Assembly (NCBI GenBank): GCA_012519515.1
Contig: JAAYQC010000197.1
Coordinates: forward strand, 1-34,660
DNA length: 34,660 nucleotides
Direction of reading: 5' to 3'
Origin: Bacteroidales bacterium
GTDB lineage: Bacteria; Bacteroidota; Bacteroidia; Bacteroidales; VadinHA17
In this document: positions 8,360 through 16,261 of the stretch, piece after piece
How the letters are laid out: every line of letters begins with the position of its first letter
Position numbering within the stretch: the first letter of the stretch is position 1
Notes under the pieces: model-generated
What the model was told of the DNA's origin: nothing
The model's database searches: none
What the model saw: only the letters and a program-made list of their open reading frames with translations
Translations under genes and position numbers: made by a program

Positions 8360-9622
8360 CTATCGCTTCAGGGTCCTGTCAGCAAAATTCATGATCCAGT
8401 TCCAGTCCTTGAGAAGCAGGTTGTGAACTCCGTCGCGCACATGATAGGCCGTATTCCCGCTGCTTACCGGAGTGTTCAGAGGGGGCATCCCCTCGTCGAG
8501 TATCGTTTTATCGTCAAACAGACTGAAAACCGGCAGGGAATGATACAGGGAAAGATAGGATCCCCGGGGGTCTGCCCAGAGATCTTCGCTTGCAGAAGTG
8601 ACATACACTGCCCTCGGAGCAATCAGTGCCATCAGCATATGCATGTCGACGGGCATGGCATCCTCGTTGTTTCCCCACTGCAGATAGTTCTTACAGAACC
8701 AGTGTGGAAAAGCCCGGTTGATGGTTTCCACGGTTTCGCCGAATTTTCTCCTTGCCAATGCAGCGCCTCCGCATCCCGATTCATTGCTTACAGCCATAGC
8801 AAAGCGCCGGTCTTCCGCGGCAGCCCAGAGAGCCGTCTTTCCTCCCCTGGAATGACCTATTACAGCGACTCTGGCCGGATCGATACTGCTGTCGGTAACC
8901 AGGTAATCCATGCAACGGCTTGCACCCCATGCCCAGGCTGCAATGGTCCCCCATGAATCTCCCTTCCTTTCGCCACGATCGAGAATACCGTGAATCCCAT
9001 TTTTGAAATCATCAAAATTATCAGGATCCACATCGGAATTCTGAAAAACAGCTGCAGCATATGACCGTGAGATAATCTCTTCGGCAGGCCAGAATTCATT
9101 TTTGATCGCCCGTGAGGGATCAGCCTGCTCTGTCCCCCTGTTATTGATAAGCAAAAATGCAGGAACTTTCCCGCCTGCATTGTTCGGGACAAACAAACTA
9201 AGCCTGATAGTCAGTGAACGGCCCTCTGACGAGATCTCTATGTCAACCTCCCTGAGCGTGGCAGCTCCATCCATGGCATTCCTGTTCTCACGTACTACGC
9301 GGAAATTCTGGGTGTATGGAGTTTCAGGAACTCTTCCGTACACGTTCTCACGGAAAAGTTCAAGAATCTCCTGCCTTCGCACGTCATTCCATGCCGCGGC
9401 ATCCGTAACGGTTCTTCCGTCATTTGCCGTAAGAAGTCGGGGCAATGTATAAGCCGGCACTTTTTCCTCGTAATAGTTGTACTGCGGCTGGCTTTTTGAA
9501 AGCCTTTCAACTACATCCGCCGGTGCACGCCAGCCGGTCTGGGAATTAACCGCGACAGGCAGGCATACAAGAATGGAAATTATTGCCATAATCAGGGCAG
9601 TTGATGATCTCATGGGTTTCAT
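8360..9622 (-). CDS. CE15-like glucuronoyl esterase
   Basis: A 420-residue exported alpha/beta hydrolase with a Sec signal peptide (residues 1-28, ending VAVNSQ). The nucleophile elbow GHSRGGK (Ser258) has the Ser-Arg-X-Gly-Lys form typical of carbohydrate esterase family 15. Further CE15 hallmarks are Asn-Glu-Ser-Gly-Cys-Gly-Gly (280-286), RRKFGE (291-296), FPHWFC (305-310) and the catalytic His400 in 'HNLLLKDW'. CE15 enzymes cut the ester between 4-O-methyl-glucuronic acid on xylan and lignin alcohols; actual specificity here is untested. It is monocistronic, convergent with the small membrane protein and divergent from the radical SAM gene. An ATG at 9613 is an alternative start. Confidence 0.88.
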   Translation of the reverse strand: MKPMRSSTALIMAIISILVCLPVAVNSQTGWRAPADVVERLSKSQPQYNYYEEKVPAYTLPRLLTANDGRTVTDAAAWNDVRRQEILELFRENVYGRVPETPYTQNFRVVRENRNAMDGAATLREVDIEISSEGRSLTIRLSLFVPNNAGGKVPAFLLINNRGTEQADPSRAIKNEFWPAEEIISRSYAAAVFQNSDVDPDNFDDFKNGIHGILDRGERKGDSWGTIAAWAWGASRCMDYLVTDSSIDPARVAVIGHSRGGKTALWAAAEDRRFAMAVSNESGCGGAALARRKFGETVETINRAFPHWFCKNYLQWGNNEDAMPVDMHMLMALIAPRAVYVTSASEDLWADPRGSYLSLYHSLPVFSLFDDKTILDEGMPPLNTPVSSGNTAYHVRDGVHNLLLKDWNWIMNFADRTLKR

Positions 9623-9714
9623 ATCGCTTTTTAAATTTGATGAACTGCCATAAAATTAGACTTTTTTATCAGCGTTTTGCAGGATTTGTACTAAATTTAT
9701 CGTAACTTGAAAAA

Positions 9715-10731
9715 ATGAAGCCGCTATTTCATAAATACGACAGCTATATCGAGTGCAGGCTTTGCCCGCATCTCTGCAAAATATCCCCCGGGAAAACGGG
9801 AATATGCGGAGCCAGGCAAAATACCGGCGATCGCATTGAGCTACTTACATATGGTGTTCTTTCAGCATGCGCTTCCGATCCCGTGGAGAAGAAGCCTCTT
9901 TATCATTTCTTTCCGGGACATAATATTCTTTCAGTAGGTTCCTACGGTTGCAACATGAGATGTGATTTCTGCCAGAACTGGAATATCTCGCAGAAAAGCT
10001 CCCTGAACCTGAAGCGAAACACCGACCCTGACAAACTCGCGGAGGAAGCAGTGTCGACTCATCACAATATTGGAATTGCATTCACTTACAATGAACCTGT
10101 CATATGGTTTGAATTTGTCAGGGATACTGCCATCAGGGTCAGGGAAAAGGGTTTGTTCACGGTTATGGTGAGCAACGGCTATGTCAACAAAGATCCTTTA
10201 AACGAGATGTTTGATTTTATAGATGCTTTCAACATCGACCTGAAAGCATTCAACGAATCCTTTTACAGGAAACTTACAGGCGCCGAACCTGATCCCGTGA
10301 AAGAATCGCTAAAAGCTATTTCTCGTGCCGGTAAACATCTGGAAATAACCACCCTGATCATCCCGGGAAGAAATGATTCAGTTGAAGAGATGAAACTGCA
10401 ATCTGAATGGATTGCCGCGGAAATCGGAGAAGAAACACCGCTTCATCTCAGCAGATACTTCCCCAGGTTCAGGCGCGATGATCCTTCTACAACTCACGAT
10501 ACGCTCGAAAGGCTTATGGAAGCAGCATCGGAGAAACTAAAATATGTTTACCTGGGCAACACTCATGGAGACAGCGGGCAGAATACCCATTGCAGTAAAT
10601 GCGGCACACTGGTAACAAAACGGTCAGGCTACAGTACACAGGTGATGAACCTCAGTGAGACCGGGAATTGCAGAAAATGCGGAAACGCCGTTTACAGGTA
10701 TTTCACTCTGCCTTATCATGCAGGGCAGTAA
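9715..10731 (+). CDS. amrS: AmmeMemoRadiSam-system radical SAM enzyme
   Basis: A 338-residue cytoplasmic iron-sulfur enzyme. The radical SAM motif is present as Cys79-X3-Cys83-X2-Cys86 (GCNMRCDFCQNW). An N-terminal cysteine cluster (Cys14, 17, 21, 31) and a C-terminal zinc-ribbon-like pair of CxxC motifs (HCSKCG and NCRKCG, about 288-322) fit the pyruvate formate-lyase activating enzyme-like AmrS subfamily, whose usual partners are AMMECR1 and MEMO homologues. Neither partner is encoded in this window. The ATG at 9715 follows AAAAA with no Shine-Dalgarno sequence. Its 3' end overlaps the convergent small gene by 29 nt. The chemical reaction is not established. Confidence 0.87.
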   Translation: MKPLFHKYDSYIECRLCPHLCKISPGKTGICGARQNTGDRIELLTYGVLSACASDPVEKKPLYHFFPGHNILSVGSYGCNMRCDFCQNWNISQKSSLNLKRNTDPDKLAEEAVSTHHNIGIAFTYNEPVIWFEFVRDTAIRVREKGLFTVMVSNGYVNKDPLNEMFDFIDAFNIDLKAFNESFYRKLTGAEPDPVKESLKAISRAGKHLEITTLIIPGRNDSVEEMKLQSEWIAAEIGEETPLHLSRYFPRFRRDDPSTTHDTLERLMEAASEKLKYVYLGNTHGDSGQNTHCSKCGTLVTKRSGYSTQVMNLSETGNCRKCGNAVYRYFTLPYHAGQ

Positions 10732-10996
10732 GCCTGCCGCAAAGCTTATCCAATCCAACCCAAAGATCCTTTTCGATCGTCCTGAAATGAAGCCTTGTCG
10801 ATTTCGGATCCTTACTGCCGGAAGGATTGTTGGCCCTCTTGATAAGATCGTTCCTGAGCGAAACAGCATCCGTTATTATGCCTGATACTTCTTCAGGCTT
10901 TTCATCGGGATGAAGAGTCCCGAATGTAAAACAGTCTGAGATCACCTCGAAAACGAGGGTGTCAATATTTTTTTTGAGTTTTCTTACACTTGGCAT
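10703..10996 (-). CDS. Small conserved helical protein of unknown function
   Basis: A 97-residue, probably all-helical cytoplasmic protein with no signal peptide or membrane segment. The pattern, basic start, 'ISDCF', 'ITDAVSLRNDLIKRANNP' and a final helix 'DLWVGLDKLCGRLTAL', resembles a short family I recall from many Bacteroidales genomes as hypothetical; no function can be assigned. It has a -7 box (TAACTTTG) 22 nt upstream. Its last 29 nt overlap, tail to tail, the end of the radical SAM gene. Confidence 0.7.
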   Translation of the reverse strand: MPSVRKLKKNIDTLVFEVISDCFTFGTLHPDEKPEEVSGIITDAVSLRNDLIKRANNPSGSKDPKSTRLHFRTIEKDLWVGLDKLCGRLTALHDKAE

Positions 10997-11018
10997 GATT
11001 GATGATTTTTAATCCGCA

Positions 11019-11026
11019 CAAAGTTA
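11019..11026 (-). promoter_or_regulatory. -7 box before the 10703-10996 gene
   Basis: TAACTTTG on the minus strand matches TANNTTTG and ends 22 nt before the ATG. No clear -33 element is seen. Confidence 0.4.
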
Positions 11027-11047
11027 ACAAAATAATTCATTGAGTAG

Positions 11048-11878
11048 TTATTCCCCTGTAACAAAGCCCCGTAAACTCTCCACCGCCCTGGCGATGTAAA
11101 GTTTCCTGAGCTTGTCAATCATTGGAACAGGTACCCTGAAATGGGAATCGCCCACAGTGTGAAACTGAAGCACCATCGGAGAGGTACCTGTCATAAACAC
11201 CGCGTCGCAGGCGGATATGGAATCCACAGGCAGGCAATAGAACTCAAGCTTTATTCCCTGTTCCCTGCAAATATCCAGGATGTATTTCCGGGTTATGCCG
11301 CTGAGAATCCGGTTGTCGGGAGCAGTAACCAGGGTGTTGCCCTTCAGAAAAAAGATATTGGAACGACTGCCTTCGGTTATTTCATTATCCCTGTTCACAA
11401 GCAAAGCCTCATATCCGCCCTCCAGTATCAGTTTATGATAAATCGACGACCGAAGCCTGTGATTTATCACCTTCGATCCGGGGTCCTGTCGTTCGGCATT
11501 GACCAAAACTCCTTTCACCCCGTTGCGGTACTGTTCATCAGAGGGATAAACAGGTTCTACAAAATAAATCAGGTAACGGGTAGTGTCACCATTGTAGTTG
11601 AATACCAGTTTAAGGTTTACCTCCTTTCTTTTTTCAGTCCTGACCAGCCTGATTATATCATTTCTTATATCATCCTTACCGGCAAGGCGGGCCTTTCCCT
11701 GCAGCTTCAGGCTTCCTTCCAGCCTCTCCATGTGATCATGGAAGAATACCGGAATGCCCCGCATCATGCGGATAACTTCATAAATTGAGTCCCCCCCGTA
11801 AACAAATGAATTATCAAAATGTTCCGAGGGATGAAGTTCCCCGTCAAGAATGAATTTCTTTCCATAACTCTCGTTCAT
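11048..11878 (-). CDS. Class IV PLP aminotransferase (BCAT/D-Ala aminotransferase/PabC fold)
   Basis: A 276-residue cytoplasmic enzyme. The PLP lysine is probably Lys136 (DPGSKVINHRLRS), followed by the class IV signature 'EITEGSRSNIFFLKG' (166-180) and 'LSGITRKYIL'. The N-terminus 'FVYGGDSIYEVIRMMRGIPVF' is the family's usual start. These features fit branched-chain aminotransferase, D-amino acid aminotransferase or aminodeoxychorismate lyase; motifs alone do not separate them, and there is no pab or ilv gene beside it. The gene stands alone, divergent from the exonuclease fusion. Confidence 0.88.
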   Translation of the reverse strand: MNESYGKKFILDGELHPSEHFDNSFVYGGDSIYEVIRMMRGIPVFFHDHMERLEGSLKLQGKARLAGKDDIRNDIIRLVRTEKRKEVNLKLVFNYNGDTTRYLIYFVEPVYPSDEQYRNGVKGVLVNAERQDPGSKVINHRLRSSIYHKLILEGGYEALLVNRDNEITEGSRSNIFFLKGNTLVTAPDNRILSGITRKYILDICREQGIKLEFYCLPVDSISACDAVFMTGTSPMVLQFHTVGDSHFRVPVPMIDKLRKLYIARAVESLRGFVTGE

Positions 11879-11899
11879 GACCTGATCTGTTTTTCAGTC

Positions 11900-11907
11900 C
11901 AAAAATA
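11900..11907 (-). promoter_or_regulatory. -7 box before the aminotransferase gene
   Basis: TATTTTTG on the minus strand matches TANNTTTG and lies 21 nt before the ATG at 11878. Confidence 0.4.
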
Positions 11908-11969
11908 CTAACAATAAGCCTATCGGCCCTCATTTCTGATTATATTCGCAGTTTGAGACCTTTCGATTC

Positions 11970-13340
11970 ATGTATGCAATTGTTGATATTGAAACCACGG
12001 GAGGGAGTTCCAGAATTGAAAAAATCACCGAAATTGCTATCATTCAGCATGATGGGGAAAAGATAACAGGTGAGTTTTCCACCCTTATCAACCCGGAAAG
12101 AAATATACCTTATTATATAACTAGCATTACCGGGATCACCAATGAGATGGTTGAGGATGCTCCCCGTTTTTTCGAGGTTGCCCGGACCATCGTGGAAATG
12201 ACCGAGGGCAGAACCCTGGTTGCACACAATGCAAGATTCGACTATTCGTTCATACGCGAAGAATTCAAATCGCTGGGATATAATTTCAGAAGGAACCTCC
12301 TGGATACGGTAACCCTGAGCCGCAAGCTTATCCCGGGCCACGAATCCTACAGTCTGGGAAATCTATGCAGGGATCTTGGTATAAAAATCGAGGGACGACA
12401 CAGGGCTTCGGGCGATGCTCTGGCAACAACCGAGCTTTTCAGGCTTCTTCTCGAAAAGGACAGTGAGTTTAATTCCGGTAAACCGGCCCTGATTAAGAAC
12501 ACAAAACTGTCAAAACTAAATCCCTGTCTTGACCTTGCAAAGCTTGAAATGATTCCGGAAGAGCCGGGCGTGTATTATTTCTACGATGAGAAAGGTGATT
12601 TAATCTACATAGGCAAAAGCCGCAACCTGCGCGAGAGGATCTGGACGCATCTGTCGAACAACACCACTGGCCGGGCAATGGAAATGAGGGATATGATAGC
12701 TGATATCGACTGGGAACTGACCGGCAGTGAACTGATAGCCCTTCTGCTCGAATCGGCAGAGATAAAGAAAAACAAGCCATTGTACAACAGGGCTCAGCGT
12801 CGTACCGGCTTTCAGTGGGGAATCTTCAGTTCAACCAATCCGGATGGTTACCTGACTTTCAGATTCGGCAAAATCGACGATGATAGCTGTCCTCTTTCCG
12901 TTTTTGCCGGAAAGGAAAAAGCCAGGTCAATGCTCTTACGCCTTGTTGAGAAATATGAACTCTGTCAGAAACTGGCAGGTCTTTACGATAGCCCCGGGGC
13001 TTGCTTTCACCATCATGTAGGTCTGTGCAGGGGAGCATGCCGCGGCAAGGAATCGCCTGAATCATACAATGAGAGAGCCCGTAAGGCGGAAGCTGAATTC
13101 GTTTTCACCCGCCGTAACTTCTTCATTATCGACAAGGGAAGATATAAAGGAGAGAAAAGCGCGATAAGAGTGCTTAACGGCAAATACTCGGGATTCGGTT
13201 ACTTCAGCATCGACGACATGGGCTTCGGACTGACTGCCGTCCACGATTGTATTAAGTACTCAGGTGATAACCGCGACATACAGGTAATACTTAAACAATA
13301 CCTGAGAGACTTTAAAATTGAAAAGATAATTGAATTCTGA
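11970..13340 (+). CDS. DEDDh 3'-5' exonuclease fused to GIY-YIG nuclease domain
   Basis: A 456-residue two-nuclease protein. Residues 1-165 form a DnaQ-type exonuclease: Asp6 and Glu8 (IVDIETTGG), 'LVAHNARFDYSFI', and the His-Arg-Ala-X3-Asp end of the DEDDh set. Residues about 195-275 form a UvrC/Cho-type GIY-YIG domain (GVYYFYDEKGDLIYIGKS, then RNLRERIWTHL, ending with the conserved Glu and 'KPLYNRAQR'). The remaining 180 residues include a cysteine-containing region (CFHHHVGLCRGAC) similar to the UvrC segment that follows its nuclease. Fusions of this kind are known in several phyla and are thought to act in DNA repair; the role is inferred. The gene is followed 41 nt later by the phosphate transport genes, which have their own promoter. 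Confidence 0.9.
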   Translation: MYAIVDIETTGGSSRIEKITEIAIIQHDGEKITGEFSTLINPERNIPYYITSITGITNEMVEDAPRFFEVARTIVEMTEGRTLVAHNARFDYSFIREEFKSLGYNFRRNLLDTVTLSRKLIPGHESYSLGNLCRDLGIKIEGRHRASGDALATTELFRLLLEKDSEFNSGKPALIKNTKLSKLNPCLDLAKLEMIPEEPGVYYFYDEKGDLIYIGKSRNLRERIWTHLSNNTTGRAMEMRDMIADIDWELTGSELIALLLESAEIKKNKPLYNRAQRRTGFQWGIFSSTNPDGYLTFRFGKIDDDSCPLSVFAGKEKARSMLLRLVEKYELCQKLAGLYDSPGACFHHHVGLCRGACRGKESPESYNERARKAEAEFVFTRRNFFIIDKGRYKGEKSAIRVLNGKYSGFGYFSIDDMGFGLTAVHDCIKYSGDNRDIQVILKQYLRDFKIEKIIEF

Positions 13341-13359
13341 AAGGTAAAACATATATTTG
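13330..13359 (+). promoter_or_regulatory. Bacteroidota-type promoter of the phosphate transport genes
   Basis: TTG (13330-13332), a 19-nt spacer and TATATTTG (13352-13359) match the -33/-7 pattern. The ATG at 13382 is 22 nt downstream. Confidence 0.55.
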
Positions 13360-13381
13360 TTTAAACCCATAGCTTACTGAA

Positions 13382-14032
13382 ATGGCTCTATTCACCCGCA
13401 CTACCAAAGATCTCATCCTGAAAATCGATGAGTTTTTCGACAATATTGACCTGGGTCTGCTTGTATTCAGGGAGGGAATAAAGACATATCTGGCAGGCGA
13501 CAAGGAGTCATTCGACAGGCATGTCCAGAAAGTGGAATTGCTAGAGAATAATGCCGACAGGCTTCAGCGCTCGATTGAAAATGAGATGGTAACACATTCC
13601 ATACTTCCCCGGCACCGGGGCGAAGTCAGCTCCATGATAGACCTTCTCGATGAAATAATAGATACCATAAAGTCTTCGATTACAGAATTCAGCATCGAAT
13701 CGCCCGACATACCGGCTTCTCTCCATGACCGTTGCATAAGCATCATGGAGGCGTCAGTCAGTGCCGGCGAAGAGCTGATTCCTGCAGCAAGGGCCTATTT
13801 CAAAGCTCCCCACACTGTCAGGGAGAAGCTTCTTAAGGTATATTACTTCGAAAGTGAAACGGACACGCTTATAAAAGATACCATTAAGTTCATTTTCCAT
13901 GATATGAATGAGCTTGACCTGGCTAAGAAAGCTCATCTGAGATATATTATTCACCATATCGGAAATATTTCCGACAATGCGCAGAAAGCAGCCGACATGC
14001 TTTCCACGATGGCAATCAAGATTATGATGTAA
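13382..14032 (+). CDS. DUF47 (PhoU-like) phosphate transport accessory protein
   Basis: A 216-residue all-helical cytoplasmic protein of the DUF47/TIGR00153 family, relatives of PhoU. The pattern 'IDEFFDNIDLGLLVFREGIKTYL', a central acidic helix 'MIDLLDEIIDTIKSSI' and the final 'HHIGNISDNAQKAADMLS' are typical, and length matches the family. DUF47 genes usually precede a PiT transporter, as here: the stop codon TAA and the next ATG share one base (TAATG), so translation is coupled. The protein probably controls the transporter or binds metal-phosphate; this is inferred from context. Confidence 0.9.
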   Translation: MALFTRTTKDLILKIDEFFDNIDLGLLVFREGIKTYLAGDKESFDRHVQKVELLENNADRLQRSIENEMVTHSILPRHRGEVSSMIDLLDEIIDTIKSSITEFSIESPDIPASLHDRCISIMEASVSAGEELIPAARAYFKAPHTVREKLLKVYYFESETDTLIKDTIKFIFHDMNELDLAKKAHLRYIIHHIGNISDNAQKAADMLSTMAIKIMM

Positions 14033-15264
14033 TGATAATCCTGTTTCTATCAAGCGGACTTCTCCTTGGTTGGTCGCTGGGCGCCAATGATGCCGCCAAC
14101 GTCTTCGGTTCGGCTGTCGGCTCAAAAATGGTCAGTTTTCGTCAGGCCGCGATAATCTCTTCGATATTCGTAATAATAGGATCTGTTGTCCAGGGAACCG
14201 GAGCTTCCGACACACTCGGCCGCCTTGGCGCCGTCAATGCAATAGGCGGATCCTTTACCGTCGCGCTCGCTGCAGCCATCGTGGTCTTTATGATGACTAA
14301 ATTCGCACTGCCCGTATCAACTACACAGGCGATTGTCGGTGCAATAATCGGATGGAACCTGTTTACCGGAAACCCAACCGATGCCACGACACTTACAAAC
14401 ATACTTTCAACATGGGTTTCAGGGCCGGTTCTGGGTGCCGTTTTTGCAGTCATTCTTTACATACTACTGAAAACCGTGAAGAGAAAATCGGCTATTCACC
14501 TTGTCAGGTTTGAATCCTATATTAGAACCGGCCTGATAATTGTCGGAGCCTTCGGCGCCTATAGCCTTGGAGCCAATAATATTGCCAATGTAATGGGAGT
14601 TTTCGTCCCGGCATTCAATCTTCATCCCCTCGATCTGAAACTGCTCACGCTTTCATCGCAGCAACAATTGTTTCTCCTCGGAAGCCTGGCCATTGCAGCC
14701 GGAATAATAACTTATTCCCGCAGGGTGATGGAGCAGGTGGGAAACAACATCATGGAGCTGTCGTCCGAATCGGCCCTGGTAGTTGTATTGTCGCAGGCTC
14801 TGGTACTATTCATCTTTTCATCCTCAGGACTGTCGGCATTTCTCCGGAACGCGGGTCTCCCTGCCATACCCATGGTACCGGTATCGAGCACCCAGGTGAT
14901 GATTGGAAGCATAATAGGGATTGGACTGTACAGTGGAGCCAGGAATATTAATTTCAGGATATTGGGAGAAATTGCCGCCGGATGGATTCTGACACCCCTG
15001 ATTGCTGGCATTCTTACTTTCTTTTCCCTCTTCTTTGTAAAGAACATCTTCGGCATACACGTGGGCAGCAAAACCGGCGGAGCGGTCCCTGTTGAGCTTC
15101 CAGCGACAAGCCCCGACCCGAGAGTATCGGAAATCATGCAATATCTTATTCTTTGCCTGATATTTGTCGGACTTATAACAGCATTGATATATTATCTCCT
15201 TGACAGGAAAAAGAGGATAGAACTTAAAAAATCAGAGGAAAAATTTTGGAAAAACATGAAATAA
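14032..15264 (+). CDS. pit: PiT-family inorganic phosphate transporter
   Basis: A 410-residue inner membrane protein with about ten hydrophobic segments. The two inverted halves each carry the PiT signature: GANDAANVFGSAVGSK near residue 14-29 and GANNIANVMG near 180. It moves phosphate, often as a metal-phosphate complex, with protons or sodium. The C-terminus has a soluble loop near 340-360, a last membrane helix and a basic tail. It is translationally coupled to the DUF47 gene and followed 9 nt later by the ROK kinase gene, so all three are likely on one transcript. Confidence 0.93.
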   Translation: MIILFLSSGLLLGWSLGANDAANVFGSAVGSKMVSFRQAAIISSIFVIIGSVVQGTGASDTLGRLGAVNAIGGSFTVALAAAIVVFMMTKFALPVSTTQAIVGAIIGWNLFTGNPTDATTLTNILSTWVSGPVLGAVFAVILYILLKTVKRKSAIHLVRFESYIRTGLIIVGAFGAYSLGANNIANVMGVFVPAFNLHPLDLKLLTLSSQQQLFLLGSLAIAAGIITYSRRVMEQVGNNIMELSSESALVVVLSQALVLFIFSSSGLSAFLRNAGLPAIPMVPVSSTQVMIGSIIGIGLYSGARNINFRILGEIAAGWILTPLIAGILTFFSLFFVKNIFGIHVGSKTGGAVPVELPATSPDPRVSEIMQYLILCLIFVGLITALIYYLLDRKKRIELKKSEEKFWKNMK

Positions 15265-15273
15265 CAAAAAATT

Positions 15274-16233
15274 ATGGATCATTACTATCTTGGGATTGAT
15301 ATCGGAGGAACAAAATGTGCCGTAATAGCGGGCACCGGTGATATGAAAATCCTCCGGAAAGCAGGTTTCGCCACAGAAACCCACAAAGGACCCGGTCACG
15401 CTATCGGGCTTTTACTTAACACTGCATCTGAGTTAGCAGTCAGCCTCGGCATCGAAAGGCTCAAATCCATCGGGATAAGCTGCGGAGGTCCCCTCGACAG
15501 CAAAAAGGGCATCGTGCAGTCGCCTCCCAACCTGCCCGGCTGGGACGATATACCCATTGTCGACCTGTTCAGAGATAAGTTCGGGGTTCCGGTCTATCTT
15601 CAGAATGATGCCAATGCATGCGCACTTGCCGAGTGGAAATTCGGTGCCGGAAAGGGAACAAGAAACATGATCTTCCTGACCTTCGGCACTGGAATGGGCG
15701 CCGGACTTATTCTCGACGGAAGACTCTATACGGGAACAAACGACCTTGCTGGGGAAGTTGGACATGTCCGCCTTGCCAAGGACGGACCGACTGCCTACGG
15801 CAAAATGGGATCGTTCGAAGGCTTTTGCAGCGGAACCGGTATTGCTATCCTTGCCAAACAGATAGTAAGTGAAAAGTTTGCACTGGGTAAAAAGGTATCG
15901 TTCTGCAAAACGAGGGAAGATATTGACAAAATTACCGCGCGGGATGTTGCACAAGCGGCTTTTGCCGGAGACAAGACAGCAATAAAGATCCTTGAAATAT
16001 CAGGGGAATACCTCGGAAAGGGACTCTCGTTTCTGATCGACATTCTGAATCCTGAGAAGATAGTCATAGGAAGTATCTTCGCCCGCTGCAGGCAGTTCAT
16101 CGAACCGGCCTGCCTCGAGATGGTCAGACAGGAAGCCCTCGCTCCTTCCGCGGCAGTATGCACGATAGTACCCGCGGAACTCGGTGAATCGGTTGGCGAC
16201 TATGCCAGCCTCAGCGTGGCAATGGTCGACTGA
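15274..16233 (+). CDS. ROK-family sugar kinase (glucokinase-like)
   Basis: A 319-residue cytoplasmic ATP-dependent sugar kinase. It has the phosphate-1 motif DIGGTKCAVIAG near the start, 'SCGGPLD' and 'QNDANACALAEW' with the catalytic Asp (about residue 111), 'FGTGMGAGLI', and the substrate-binding Glu-Val-Gly-His near 159. The zinc motif common in ROK proteins (CxCGxxGCxE) is absent: the stretch after Glu-Val-Gly-His reads 'YGKMGSFEGFCSG'. This zinc-free form is known in some ROK kinases. Substrate may be glucose, mannose or fructose; the alpha-mannosidase gene 28 nt downstream hints at mannose, but this is only context. It lies 9 nt after pit. Confidence 0.88.
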   Translation: MDHYYLGIDIGGTKCAVIAGTGDMKILRKAGFATETHKGPGHAIGLLLNTASELAVSLGIERLKSIGISCGGPLDSKKGIVQSPPNLPGWDDIPIVDLFRDKFGVPVYLQNDANACALAEWKFGAGKGTRNMIFLTFGTGMGAGLILDGRLYTGTNDLAGEVGHVRLAKDGPTAYGKMGSFEGFCSGTGIAILAKQIVSEKFALGKKVSFCKTREDIDKITARDVAQAAFAGDKTAIKILEISGEYLGKGLSFLIDILNPEKIVIGSIFARCRQFIEPACLEMVRQEALAPSAAVCTIVPAELGESVGDYASLSVAMVD

Positions 16234-16261
16234 CAGATTTAAAATCAAAATAACTATAATC

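Noticed and set aside
15433-15954. Long antisense frame inside the ROK kinase gene
   Set aside because: No family resemblance, and the opposite strand has a complete, motif-bearing kinase.
16184-16261. Longer N-terminus for the GH38 mannosidase
   Set aside because: It overlaps the end of the ROK kinase gene and would hide the Tat signal; the ATG at 16262 starts right before the signal.
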